Source: UBA3537 sp045561735
GTDB lineage: Bacteria > Bacteroidota > Bacteroidia > Flavobacteriales > Flavobacteriaceae
Length of the DNA: 16,551 bases
Assembly: GCA_045561735.1 (NCBI GenBank)
Contig: JBJKXC010000006.1
Coordinates: 1 to 16,551, forward strand
Direction: 5' to 3'
Positions 1-7,361 of this stretch are shown here, one piece after another; the stretch's first letter is position 1; each line of letters starts with the position of its first letter. The notes beneath the pieces are model-generated. The model was not told the origin of the DNA and did not search any database. It worked only from the letters and a program-made list of their open reading frames with translations. The position numbers and the translations under genes were made by a program.

Positions 1-525
1 GGAAGTGCCGTTACTTGGAAGTACCCGTCTTGTATTTTAAAAGGCGATAACTCTGTTGGAGAATTTTATTCGATTGCGGTAACAAACAATTACCAACAAG
101 CTGATACTGGCACTAAAATGATTCACTTGGGCAAAAACACAAAATCTACCATCATCAGCAAGGGGATTTCTGCAGGAAAATCTCAAAACAGCTACAGAGG
201 CCTTGTTCATGTGAGTTCCAGGGCAGAAAATGCTAGAAATTTTTCTCAATGTGACAGTTTGCTCATGGGCAATCAATGTGGGGCACATACGTTTCCATAC
301 ATTGAAGTTAAAAACAAAACAGCACAAATAGAACACGAGGCCACTACAAGTAAAATAGGTGAAGACCAAATTTTTTACTGCAATCAAAGAGGAATTGAAA
401 CTGAAAAAGCCATTGCGCTAATTGTAAATGGATTCAGTAAAGATGTTCTGAATAAATTACCAATGGAATTTGCGGTAGAGGCACAAAAATTATTAGAAAT
501 TAGCCTTGAAGGCTCCGTTGGATAA
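1..525 (+). CDS. sufB: Fe-S cluster scaffold protein SufB, C-terminal part (5' end outside window)
   Basis: The reading frame is open from base 1 to the TAA at 523-525 and gives the last 174 residues of SufB, a protein usually about 480-495 residues long. SufB is the main cytosolic scaffold of the SUF pathway: in the SufBC2D complex it receives persulfide sulfur from SufS/SufE and holds the nascent cluster. The fragment covers the end of the right-handed beta-helix and the C-terminal helical domain. Family hallmarks seen are NFSQCDSLLMG, with the conserved Cys that matches the essential cluster-assembly Cys of E. coli SufB (C405 from memory), then IEHEATTSKIGEDQIFYCNQRG and a terminal helix. 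It is the first visible gene of the suf run, 11 bases upstream of a small lipoprotein gene. The start, promoter and anything upstream cannot be seen. Confidence 0.97.
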   Translation, partial: GSAVTWKYPSCILKGDNSVGEFYSIAVTNNYQQADTGTKMIHLGKNTKSTIISKGISAGKSQNSYRGLVHVSSRAENARNFSQCDSLLMGNQCGAHTFPYIEVKNKTAQIEHEATTSKIGEDQIFYCNQRGIETEKAIALIVNGFSKDVLNKLPMEFAVEAQKLLEISLEGSVG

Positions 526-536
526 ATTCTGTATAA

Positions 537-890
537 ATGAAAAAAATACTGGCATTGGCATTGTTAATTTTAAGTTTTGGATGCAAAAACACATCGGAAA
601 AGCTTACAACCCTAAAAGGAAGCTATATGTTTTTTGAGGATGCGGCTGTATTACAAGCTTCAAACGAAATTTATGGGGTTTACATAAATGACAAAGCCAT
701 CGCGTTAAATGAAGCTTCAAAAAAGCTTAAAAGCACGCCTACGGATGTCGTAATTGCAGAAGTTAAAGGAGTTGTTTCGACAGAAAAACATGAAAAAATT
801 CTTTGGGAAAAGAAATTTGAAATTATTGAAATTATAAGTATCAGTTCAAAAAAAGAAACGAACAATACATTAATATTAGGCTCAGAATAA
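537..890 (+). CDS. Small lipoprotein with possible NlpE-type OB-like domain, inside suf operon
   Basis: This gene codes for 117 residues. The N-terminus MKKILALALLILSFGCKN is a short lipoprotein signal with a plausible lipobox and acylated Cys16, so the mature protein is probably tethered to the envelope. The rest, about residues 25-105, predicts as small and beta-rich. Its pattern (LKGSYMFFEDAAVL, then YGVYINDKAIALNEASKKL, then VVIAEVKGVV) resembles the C-terminal OB-like domain of NlpE-type lipoproteins (G..Y..DAA.F..C.tG..ypV....LE.ay.....pv.v.veG); this is inference from pattern memory, not an alignment. It lies 11 bases after sufB and 1 base before sufC, so it must share their transcript. 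An exported protein between two cytosolic scaffold genes is unexpected. Its function is unknown; a role in sensing metal or envelope stress is speculation. Confidence 0.85.
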   Translation: MKKILALALLILSFGCKNTSEKLTTLKGSYMFFEDAAVLQASNEIYGVYINDKAIALNEASKKLKSTPTDVVIAEVKGVVSTEKHEKILWEKKFEIIEIISISSKKETNNTLILGSE

Positions 891-891
891 T

Positions 892-1650
892 ATGTTAAAA
901 ATAAATAACTTACACGCACGCATCGGAAAAAAATCTATTCTAAATGGAATTGATTTAGAAATAAATCCAGGAGAAGTTCATGCCATTATGGGGCCCAACG
1001 GCTCAGGTAAAAGCACCCTTGCATCCGTTATTGCTGGAAAGGAAGAATACGAAATCAGACAAGGCCAAATCGTATTTGAAAGTGAAGATATTGCTGAATT
1101 AAGTGCCGACGAACGGGCACACAAAGGCATTTTTCTGTCCTTTCAATATCCTGTCGAAATACCAGGCGTGACCGTCACCAACTTTATAAAAACCGCACTC
1201 AATCAAATGCAAAAAGCAAAAGGGGAGAAAGACATGCCGGCTAACGAAATGTTGAAACGCATTCGAGAAAAGTCGGAAATGTTAGAAATTGATAGAAAAT
1301 TCTTATCCCGCTCATTAAATGAAGGCTTTTCAGGAGGTGAAAAAAAACGAAATGAAATTTTTCAAATGGCCATGTTAGAGCCCAAACTCGCCATATTAGA
1401 CGAAACCGATTCGGGTCTCGATATTGACGCCCTTAGAATTGTTGCCAATGGAGTCAACAAACTCAAAAGCAAAGATAATGCAACACTTGTCATCACCCAT
1501 TACCAACGCCTTTTGGACTATATTATTCCTGACTTTGTTCATGTTCTATATGATGGAAAAATTGTCAAATCAGGTGGCAAAGAATTGGCCTTCAAACTTG
1601 AAGAAGAAGGTTACGATTGGATCAAAAAAGAAGCAAATCAAAACGTCTAA
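892..1650 (+). CDS. sufC: Fe-S cluster assembly ATPase SufC
   Basis: This 252-residue cytosolic ABC-type ATPase has the usual SufC length. SufC binds SufB and SufD, and its ATP-driven dimerisation reshapes the SufBC2D scaffold so that a cluster can form. Motifs in order are Walker A GPNGSGKST (residues 34-42, Lys40), the Q-loop in FLSFQYPVEIPG (about 81-92), the ABC signature SLNEGFSGGEKKR (141-153), Walker B LAILDETDSGLD (167-178, catalytic Glu171), and the switch His203 in ITHYQRLL. The GFSGGEKKRNEI and DETDSGLDIDAL forms are characteristic of SufC rather than of transport ATPases. The ATG lies 1 base after the stop of the lipoprotein gene, and no Shine-Dalgarno is visible. Translational coupling is likely. 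Confidence 0.98.
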   Translation: MLKINNLHARIGKKSILNGIDLEINPGEVHAIMGPNGSGKSTLASVIAGKEEYEIRQGQIVFESEDIAELSADERAHKGIFLSFQYPVEIPGVTVTNFIKTALNQMQKAKGEKDMPANEMLKRIREKSEMLEIDRKFLSRSLNEGFSGGEKKRNEIFQMAMLEPKLAILDETDSGLDIDALRIVANGVNKLKSKDNATLVITHYQRLLDYIIPDFVHVLYDGKIVKSGGKELAFKLEEEGYDWIKKEANQNV

Positions 1651-1664
1651 ACCAAGAGTATTCT

Positions 1665-2981
1665 ATGAAACTAAAAGAAAAGCTTTTATCTTCTTTCATT
1701 GCTTTTGAGAATCAAGATTCTTTAGACAGCCTATTCCTGAACGAATTGCGTGGCGAAGCCATTAAAAATTTTGAGACCTCAGGCTTTCCTTCCAAAAAAG
1801 ATGAAGCTTGGAAATACACTTCTTTGAGAAGTGTGTTAAAGCAAGACTATAGCCTCTTCCCGAAATCGGAACACAGCATCGAATACAGAGATGTGCAATC
1901 TTTCTTTGTTGATGATATTGATACTTATAAAATCGTATTTATTGATGGCAAATACGCAGCCCATCTTTCTCAAACTACGCATGAAGGAATTGATGTTTGT
2001 TTGATGTCTGCGGCACTGAGTCAATCCAAATACCAAGTGGTTATCGAAAACTATTTTAACAAAATCGCTGCAAAACATGGGTTGAACGCACTGAACACAG
2101 CCTTTTGCAGTGAGGGTGCTTACATTCACATTAAAAAGAATAAAGTTTCTAAAAGGCCCATACAAATCATTCACTTTTCAACGGGAAAAGAACCTGCTCT
2201 ACTTTTACAGCCTCGCAATCTTATTGTTGTGGATGAGAACGCGCAAGTTCAAATATTGGAACGGCATCAAAGTTTGACAAAAAACCCAACACTCACCAAC
2301 AGCGTCACTGAAATTTTTGCTGCTAAAAGAGCCCAGGTTGATTACTATAAAATACAAGACGATAAACTAGAAGCCTCTCTAATTGACAATACTTTTATCG
2401 ACCAAAATCAAGAAAGTCATGTGGCCGTTCACACCTTTAGTTTTGGGGGAAGACTAACGCGTAACAATTTGAATTTTTATCAAAATGGAGTGCGCATAGA
2501 ATCTACGCTAAAAGGGCTAACAATCATTGGGCAAAAACAACATGTGGATCACAACACATTAGTGCATCACATTGCTCCTAATTGTGAAAGTCATCAAGAC
2601 TACAAAGGTGTTTTCAGCGACAATGCTGTCGGGGTTTTTAACGGTAAAGTGGTCGTAGAAAAAGAAGCGCAAAAAACCAACGCCTTTCAGGCCAATAATA
2701 ACCTGCTGGTCAATGACAAAGCAACGATTAATACCAAACCCCAATTAGAAATTTTTGCAGATGATGTCAAGTGCTCTCATGGTTGTACGATTGGACAATT
2801 AGATGAGAATGCAATGTTCTATTTACAAACCCGCGGCATTCCAGAAAAAGAAGCGAAAGCTTTACTTATGTATGCTTTCGCCAACAACGTCTTAGAAAGT
2901 GTTAAAATTCCACAACTCAAAAAAAACATCAATAAATTGGTAGCTAAAAAGCTTGGAGTAAATATTGGTTTTGATTTGTAA
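1665..2981 (+). CDS. sufD: Fe-S cluster assembly protein SufD
   Basis: This gene codes for 438 residues. SufD is the SufB paralogue that completes the SufBC2D scaffold and helps with iron acquisition. The C-terminal half is the beta-helix core (NNLNFYQNGVRIESTLKG, then VDHNTLVHHIAPNCESHQDYKG, then FNGKVVVEKEAQKTNAFQ) followed by the family hallmark CSHGCTIGQLDENAMFYLQ. His372 in CSHG corresponds to the functionally important His of E. coli SufD (H360 from memory). A longer frame opens at an ATG at 1617 inside sufC, but the ATG at 1665 (MKLKEKLLSSF), 14 bases past the sufC stop, avoids that 34-base overlap and gives a normal SufD N-terminus. The stop shares its last A with the start of sufS (TAATG). 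Confidence 0.97.
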   Translation: MKLKEKLLSSFIAFENQDSLDSLFLNELRGEAIKNFETSGFPSKKDEAWKYTSLRSVLKQDYSLFPKSEHSIEYRDVQSFFVDDIDTYKIVFIDGKYAAHLSQTTHEGIDVCLMSAALSQSKYQVVIENYFNKIAAKHGLNALNTAFCSEGAYIHIKKNKVSKRPIQIIHFSTGKEPALLLQPRNLIVVDENAQVQILERHQSLTKNPTLTNSVTEIFAAKRAQVDYYKIQDDKLEASLIDNTFIDQNQESHVAVHTFSFGGRLTRNNLNFYQNGVRIESTLKGLTIIGQKQHVDHNTLVHHIAPNCESHQDYKGVFSDNAVGVFNGKVVVEKEAQKTNAFQANNNLLVNDKATINTKPQLEIFADDVKCSHGCTIGQLDENAMFYLQTRGIPEKEAKALLMYAFANNVLESVKIPQLKKNINKLVAKKLGVNIGFDL

Positions 2982-4219
2982 TGAAAAAAAACAATCCAAA
3001 TAACACCCTGAATGTTTTAGAAATTCGAAAAGACTTTCCAATTCTTGAAAGGAAAATAAACGGCAAACAACTTGTTTATTTTGACAACGCTGCAACCTCA
3101 CAAACGCCGCAGCAAGTGATTGACGTCATCAGCGATTATTACAGTATTTACAATGCCAACATACACAGAGGAGTGCATCAACTTAGCCAAGAGGCGACTG
3201 ACAAATATGAAGGCGCACGGCAAACCATTCAAAAACATTTCAACGCCAAACATTCACACGAAATTATTTTTACCTCTGGAACCACACACAGTATCAATAT
3301 AGTTGCACACGGTTTCGAAGCATTTTTGCAAAAAGAAGATGTTGTTTTGGTATCTGCTATGGAACACCACAGTAATATTGTACCCTGGCAAATGCTCTGT
3401 GATAAAACTGGAGCTACAATGAAGGTAATTCCCATGAATAAGCAAGGTGAACTCGACATGCATTCTTATGAAATGTTATTAGAATTAAAGCCAAAACTCG
3501 TTTTTGTAAACCACATTTCGAATGCATTGGGAACCATAAATCCAATTGATAAAATTATAAATAAAGCCCACTCTGTGGGTGCTGCTGTACTGATTGATGG
3601 CGCTCAAGCCTGCCCCCACATCAAATCAGATGTTCAAGCCTTGGATGTTGATTTTTATGTCACATCCGCGCATAAAATGTGTGGACCAACTGGTATTGGT
3701 ATGTTGTATGCCAAAGAGAAATGGCTAAAAAAATTACCGCCCCACCAAGGCGGCGGTGAAATGATTGATGATGTTACTTTTGAAAAAACATCTTATGCAG
3801 GTTTGCCATATAAATTTGAAGCTGGGACACCCAACGTCTGTGGTGGTATTGCTTTTGGAGCAGCTATCGACTATATGAATGAAATTGGTTTTGATAAAAT
3901 TGCAGCCCATGAAAACGACCTTTTAACATACGCAACCAAAGAACTGTTGGCTATTGAGGGTTTGAAAATCTATGGAACTGCAAAAGAAAAAACATCGGTG
4001 ATTTCTTTTAATATTGAAAGTATTCATGCCTATGATTTGGGTACAATCATTGACAAGCTTGGAATTGCCATAAGAACTGGACAACACTGCGCCCAACCTA
4101 TTATGGATTTTTATGGTATTTCAGGAACCGCTAGAGCCTCATTTGCTTTCTATAATACTAAAGACGAAATTGACCAATTGGTAACCGCAATAAAAAGAGC
4201 AAAAGCGATGCTATGTTAA
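2981..4219 (+). CDS. sufS: Cysteine desulfurase SufS
   Basis: This 412-residue group II PLP-dependent cysteine desulfurase converts L-cysteine to L-alanine and holds the sulfur as a persulfide for transfer to SufE and on to SufBCD. Features seen are FDNAATSQTPQ at the N-terminus, a PLP-stacking His130 in EHHSNIVPW, the cofactor pocket DGAQACPH, the Schiff-base lysine Lys232 in TSAHKMCGPTGIG, and active-site Cys370 in RTGQHCAQPIMD followed by GTARASF. The HCAQP form and the short loop place it with SufS rather than NifS/IscS. The length is close to the 406 residues of the E. coli enzyme, and the catalytic residues are offset by only 6-7. The start codon overlaps the sufD stop by one base, which suggests coupled translation. 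Confidence 0.98.
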   Translation: MKKNNPNNTLNVLEIRKDFPILERKINGKQLVYFDNAATSQTPQQVIDVISDYYSIYNANIHRGVHQLSQEATDKYEGARQTIQKHFNAKHSHEIIFTSGTTHSINIVAHGFEAFLQKEDVVLVSAMEHHSNIVPWQMLCDKTGATMKVIPMNKQGELDMHSYEMLLELKPKLVFVNHISNALGTINPIDKIINKAHSVGAAVLIDGAQACPHIKSDVQALDVDFYVTSAHKMCGPTGIGMLYAKEKWLKKLPPHQGGGEMIDDVTFEKTSYAGLPYKFEAGTPNVCGGIAFGAAIDYMNEIGFDKIAAHENDLLTYATKELLAIEGLKIYGTAKEKTSVISFNIESIHAYDLGTIIDKLGIAIRTGQHCAQPIMDFYGISGTARASFAFYNTKDEIDQLVTAIKRAKAMLC

Positions 4220-4234
4220 TTTTTAATATTCCCT

Positions 4235-4690
4235 ATGAAGTATCTCATCACTTTTTTTTGTTTGACTCTCTTAAATACAGATTGCACTTCAAATAAATTA
4301 AGACTTGAAGCCCTATCGAAAGCTAAAAATACTATCTTTATATATAAAAAATACAGCCGAGGTTTCTACAACGAGTTTCAAATTGGAGAAGAAAAAATTA
4401 CAAGTTATCTTAATTATCAAAAAACCAAATTTTCGGAAAAAAAAACGGGTAAAAAAAATTGGGAAATGTGCTTAAAGCTTCTTAAAGATATTGACCTAAA
4501 GGGCTTTTCAGATTTAGAAGCACCCTCTAATTTACGTAAAACCGATCGTGTGCTTCACGGAACTTTGAGCTTAGAAGTACACGAAAAAGATTTTACAGGC
4601 TCATGTCATTTTGACCATGGAAATCCTCCGAAAAAAATTAAAGCTTTGGTTGAACACCTATTGCATATAAGTGGTGCTGAATCCCATTAA
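4235..4690 (+). CDS. Small exported protein of unknown function between sufS and sufE
   Basis: This gene codes for 151 residues of no family I can name. The start (MKYLITFFCLTLLNTDC) is a short hydrophobic export signal ending at Cys17. The LNTDC context is a poor lipobox because Asp sits before the Cys, so lipoprotein status is uncertain. The mature part is basic in the middle (KKTGKKNW) and ends with a compact motif, FDHGNPPKKIKALVEHLL (residues 126-143), preceded by LEAPSNLRKTDRVLHGTLSLEV. These blocks look conserved in character, and I have the impression of an unnamed flavobacterial family, but I cannot verify that. It sits 15 bases after sufS and 27 bases before sufE on the same strand, so it is probably cotranscribed with the suf genes. 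It is the second exported protein in this operon. Confidence 0.8.
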   Translation: MKYLITFFCLTLLNTDCTSNKLRLEALSKAKNTIFIYKKYSRGFYNEFQIGEEKITSYLNYQKTKFSEKKTGKKNWEMCLKLLKDIDLKGFSDLEAPSNLRKTDRVLHGTLSLEVHEKDFTGSCHFDHGNPPKKIKALVEHLLHISGAESH

Positions 4691-4717
4691 ATTAATTATG
4701 ATTTGTATTTTTGTAGT

Positions 4718-5143
4718 ATGAGTATAACTGCGATACAGCGTGATATTATTGAAGAATTCTCCATGTTTGAAGATTGGATGGAACGCTATGAATATATGAT
4801 TGAATTGGGGAAATCACTCCCGCTTATTGATTCAAAGCTCAAAACAGAAAAAAATATCATAAAAGGATGTCAAAGTAAAGTTTGGCTTCATGCACAGTTA
4901 GAGAACAGAAAAGTTGTATTCACTGCAGACAGTGAGGCCATCATTACCAAGGGAATTATCGCAATTTTAATTCGGATATTCTCACATCAATCGCCAAATG
5001 AGATTTTGGAGGCCAATACGGAATTTATTGATGCTTTAGGTCTAAAAGAACACCTATCACCGACCAGAGCCAATGGTTTGGTGAGCATGATTAAACAAAT
5101 AAAAATGTATGCAATAGCGTACCAAACACAGCTGCAATCATGA
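4718..5143 (+). CDS. sufE: Sulfur acceptor protein SufE
   Basis: This gene codes for 141 residues, the normal SufE size. SufE accepts persulfide sulfur from SufS on a conserved Cys and passes it to SufB. The key motif is IIKGCQSKVWL with Cys51, the same number as in E. coli SufE. Also seen are the N-terminal helix QRDIIEEFSMFEDWMERYEYMIELG and the C-terminal GLKEHLSPTRANGL block, both typical of the family. The ATG at 4718 (MSITAIQRDI) is preferred; extending to a TTG at 4703 adds only five residues unlike the family. TATTTTTG (4706-4713) just upstream fits the Bacteroidota -7 consensus TAnnTTTG but has no partner -33 element, so an internal promoter is doubtful. The stop overlaps the next start (ATGA, 5140-5143). 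Confidence 0.97.
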   Translation: MSITAIQRDIIEEFSMFEDWMERYEYMIELGKSLPLIDSKLKTEKNIIKGCQSKVWLHAQLENRKVVFTADSEAIITKGIIAILIRIFSHQSPNEILEANTEFIDALGLKEHLSPTRANGLVSMIKQIKMYAIAYQTQLQS

Positions 5144-5466
5144 GTGAATCAAACATTGACGTCAATGCGCTAGGAGAAAAAATTATACGCGTTTTAAAAA
5201 GTATATTTGATCCGGAAATACCTGTCGATATTTACGAATTGGGACTAATTTATGATGTTTTTGTGAATGAAGAATACGAAGTAAAAATTCTTATGACCCT
5301 GACTACACCCAATTGTCCGGTAGCTGAAACACTCCCGTTAGAGGTTGAAGAAAAAGTTAAATCATTAGATGATGTTAAAGATGCTATGGTGGAAATTACA
5401 TTTGACCCCCCATGGTCTCAAGATCTAATGAGTGATGAAGCCAAACTCGAACTTGGAATGCTTTAA
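5140..5466 (+). CDS. DUF59 (MIP18-family) SUF-associated Fe-S assembly protein
   Basis: This gene codes for 108 residues, nearly all one DUF59 domain. Hallmarks are FDPEIPVDIYELGLIYDV (residues 23-40), LTTPNCPVAETLP with the conserved Cys59, and ITFDPPWSQDLMSDEAK near the end. This matches the short SUF-associated form found in bacterial suf operons, smaller than the longer SufT proteins and homologous to eukaryotic MIP18/CIA2. Family members are linked to maturation or delivery of Fe-S clusters to target proteins; the exact reaction is not known, and the name SufT is often used loosely, so no symbol is given. The ATG overlaps the sufE stop (ATGA), a sign of coupled translation, and the DUF2480 gene starts 1 base after its stop. 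Confidence 0.93.
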   Translation: MSESNIDVNALGEKIIRVLKSIFDPEIPVDIYELGLIYDVFVNEEYEVKILMTLTTPNCPVAETLPLEVEEKVKSLDDVKDAMVEITFDPPWSQDLMSDEAKLELGML

Positions 5467-5467
5467 A

Positions 5468-5983
5468 ATGTCTAAAGAAATTATAAATCGTGTTGCCAAT
5501 AGTAAACTCGTTACGTTGGATCTTGAGGACTACTACCCTGCGGGTAAACGTACAATCTTGGATATCAAAGACTGGCTTTTTGAAGGCTTAATTTTAAGGG
5601 AAAAAGCCTTCAGAGATACACTCAAAAATCACAATTGGGAAGAATTTAAAAACCAATATGTGGCCATTCACTGCAGCACAGATGCCATTATCCCGGGCTG
5701 GGCATACATGCTCATCCAAACGTATCTTAACGGAATTGCAAAAAAAACTGTTTTTGGATCCTTAGAAACATTAGAAACAGTACTTTACATTTCAATTATA
5801 GAAAAAATAGATTTAGAATTTTGCAAAGACAAACCTGTAATTGTCAAAGGTTGTTCTCAAAAACCTGTACCTCAAAATGCATATTTAATGCTTATTGAAA
5901 AGCTCCAACCAATTGCACTTTCTGTTTTATATGGTGAAGCTTGTTCTTCAGTGCCACTTTACAAGAAAAAAAGAATCGCTTAA
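5468..5983 (+). CDS. DUF2480 family protein, last gene of suf operon
   Basis: This is a predicted cytosolic protein of 171 residues with no signal or membrane segment. I recognise it as the Bacteroidota family DUF2480, whose function is unknown. Blocks seen are DWLFEGLILREKAFRDTL (35-52), VAIHCSTDAIIPGWAYML (65-82), VIVKGCSQKPVPQNAYL (124-140) and VLYGEACSSVPLYKK (153-167). Each of the last three carries a Cys (69, 129, 159) in an apparently conserved setting, with His68 next to Cys69. This could form a metal or Fe-S site, or Cys may serve in sulfur handling; both are inference. The ATG at 5468, 1 base past the DUF59 stop, is preferred to an upstream in-frame ATG at 5432 lying inside that gene. 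It stops within a TTAA shared with the convergent hflX stop. Confidence 0.92.
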   Translation: MSKEIINRVANSKLVTLDLEDYYPAGKRTILDIKDWLFEGLILREKAFRDTLKNHNWEEFKNQYVAIHCSTDAIIPGWAYMLIQTYLNGIAKKTVFGSLETLETVLYISIIEKIDLEFCKDKPVIVKGCSQKPVPQNAYLMLIEKLQPIALSVLYGEACSSVPLYKKKRIA

Positions 5984-7190
5984 ATATCGGCTTCGTAATC
6001 AGGGTATAAGAAATGATTATAAGGAAAGCGCTGGATGTGTATTTTACGTACCTCATCGTACACTCTTTTTCGGAATTCTTCTAAATTTTCTTTGGTTATC
6101 GCTGAAATAAATAAGGACTGGTCTCCGATTTTAGACATCCAAGTCGCTTTCCATTCATCAATTGAGTAATGGGCTTGGGTTCTTGACACCATTAAATCCG
6201 TTTCGTCAAAAGGCTTTGGAATGTAGGCATCAATTTTGTTAAAAACCATAAGGGTTGGCTTATCAAGCGCGTGAATCTCTTCTAAAATTTTATTAACAGA
6301 AGTAATGTGTTCTTCAAAACTCGGGTGTGAAATATCGACCACATGGAGTAACAAATCGGACTCGCGAACCTCATCCAATGTACTTTTAAAAGAATCCACC
6401 AGTTGGGTGGGGAGTTTTCTGATAAAGCCTACCGTATCGCTCATTAAAAATGGTAAATTTTTGACAACAACCTTTCGAACAGTAGTGTCTAAAGTGGCGA
6501 AGAGCTTATTTTCAGCAAAAACATCAGATTTACTAATAACATTCATCAAAGTTGACTTTCCAACATTGGTATATCCAACCAAAGCGACTCTTACCAAAGC
6601 CCCCCTATTGCCTCTTTGAACAGTCATTTGTTTGTCAATTTTTTTGATTTTAGAATTTAACAAGGCTATTTTTTCTCTAACAATTCTGCGGTCAGTTTCA
6701 ATTTCAGTTTCTCCTGGACCTCGCATCCCAATCCCTCCTTTTTGACGTTCAAGGTGGGTCCACATCCCTTTTAGGCGTGGTAGTAAGTATTGACATTGTG
6801 CCAACTCTACTTGGGTGCGTGCATAGCTAGTTTTAGCGCGCTGTGCAAAAATATCAAGGATTAAATGGTGCGGTCTAAGACTTTACAATTTAAAATTTTA
6901 CTGATGTTTCTTTCTTGGGCTGCAGAAAGTTCGTCATCAAAAATGGCGGTACCTATATTGAATTCCTTAACGTATTCTTGCAGTTGTTGCATTTTCCCAG
7001 AGCCAATAAAAGTTTTAGCATTTGGCATTTCCATTTTTTGAGTAAAGCGTTTGACCACAACACCCCCAGCCGTGTAAGTTAGAAATTCCAACTCATCCAA
7101 ATACTCTTTAGATTGGGCGTCATTTTGTGCCTTTGTAATGATGCCCACAAGTACCGCTTTTTCTAAATCTAAATCCTTTTTTTCTAACAT
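5980..7190 (-). pseudogene. hflX: Ribosome-associated GTPase HflX, split by a one-base frameshift (possible sequencing error)
   Basis: Restoring one base gives a 403-residue HflX, a normal length. HflX is a cytosolic Obg/TrmE-class GTPase that binds the 50S subunit and splits stalled or hibernating ribosomes. The first part runs from the ATG at 7190 to a TAA at 6861-6863, ending KVLDRTI just where the family reads DRTxLILDIFAQRA. The remainder is open in another frame: GPGETEIETDRR, then (repaired numbering) G1 GYTNVGKST (206-214), G3 DTVG (252-255) and G4 NKID (318-321). One missing base near 6864-6867 explains everything; a -1 shift reads RTHLILDIFAQRA. No second lesion is visible, so a base-call or assembly error or a very recent mutation is likelier than an old pseudogene. 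A TTG at 6804 could act only as an artificial restart. Confidence 0.9.
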
Positions 7191-7361
7191 GCTGGATCAA
7201 AATTACACATAAATAGATATAAATTTGGTGTTTCCATAATGTAATACCGACAATCTATGCATTTCATCGAAAATAAAGGTATTTTATCAATTTTAATTAA
7301 GAGTAGGAAACAATTTGTTAGTATTTTGTTAGATTTAGATAATAAATTAACCAATTTAAAG
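7191..7361. promoter_or_regulatory. Divergent intergenic region, hflX and adhesin gene; weak promoter candidates
   Basis: These 171 AT-rich bases separate two divergent genes and must hold both promoters. Against the Bacteroidota -7 consensus TAnnTTTG, a perfect match TAAATTTG lies at 7220-7227 on the + strand, which would give a leader of about 130 bases for the adhesin gene. TAATTTTG lies on the - strand at 7205-7198, so close to hflX that its transcript would be almost leaderless. Neither has a clear TTG -33 element at the usual spacing, so both assignments are weak. TTTG at 7314-7317 and TAGATTTA at 7330-7337 are a further near-match nearer the + gene, but badly spaced. An in-frame ATG at 7257 would extend the adhesin but is judged non-coding. 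Confidence 0.3.

Noticed and set aside
37..387. - strand frame of 116 codons opposite sufB
   Set aside because: It is antisense to the conserved SufB C-terminus; its hydrophobic look comes from the complement of Lys/Asn/Glu codons.
1617..1664. Longer SufD start inside sufC
   Set aside because: The added 16 residues (MDQKRSKSKRLNQEYS) are the out-of-frame end of sufC; the ATG at 1665 fits the family and gene spacing.
6305..6619. + strand frame of 104 codons opposite hflX
   Set aside because: It is antisense to the conserved GTPase domain and has low-complexity Ser/Thr/Lys composition with no recognisable motif.
5980..6804. A separate GTPase gene starting at 6804
   Set aside because: The start is a TTG that encodes Leu in the HflX motif VELAQ; the frame is simply the rest of hflX after the lost base.
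6861..6870. Programmed -1 frameshifting in hflX
   Set aside because: The bases around the break show no slippery heptamer of the X XXY YYZ type and no following stem was seen; HflX is not known to use recoding.
7257..7361. Upstream ATG for the large secreted protein
   Set aside because: It would place 35 basic residues before a good signal peptide; the ATG at 7362 puts the signal at the N-terminus.
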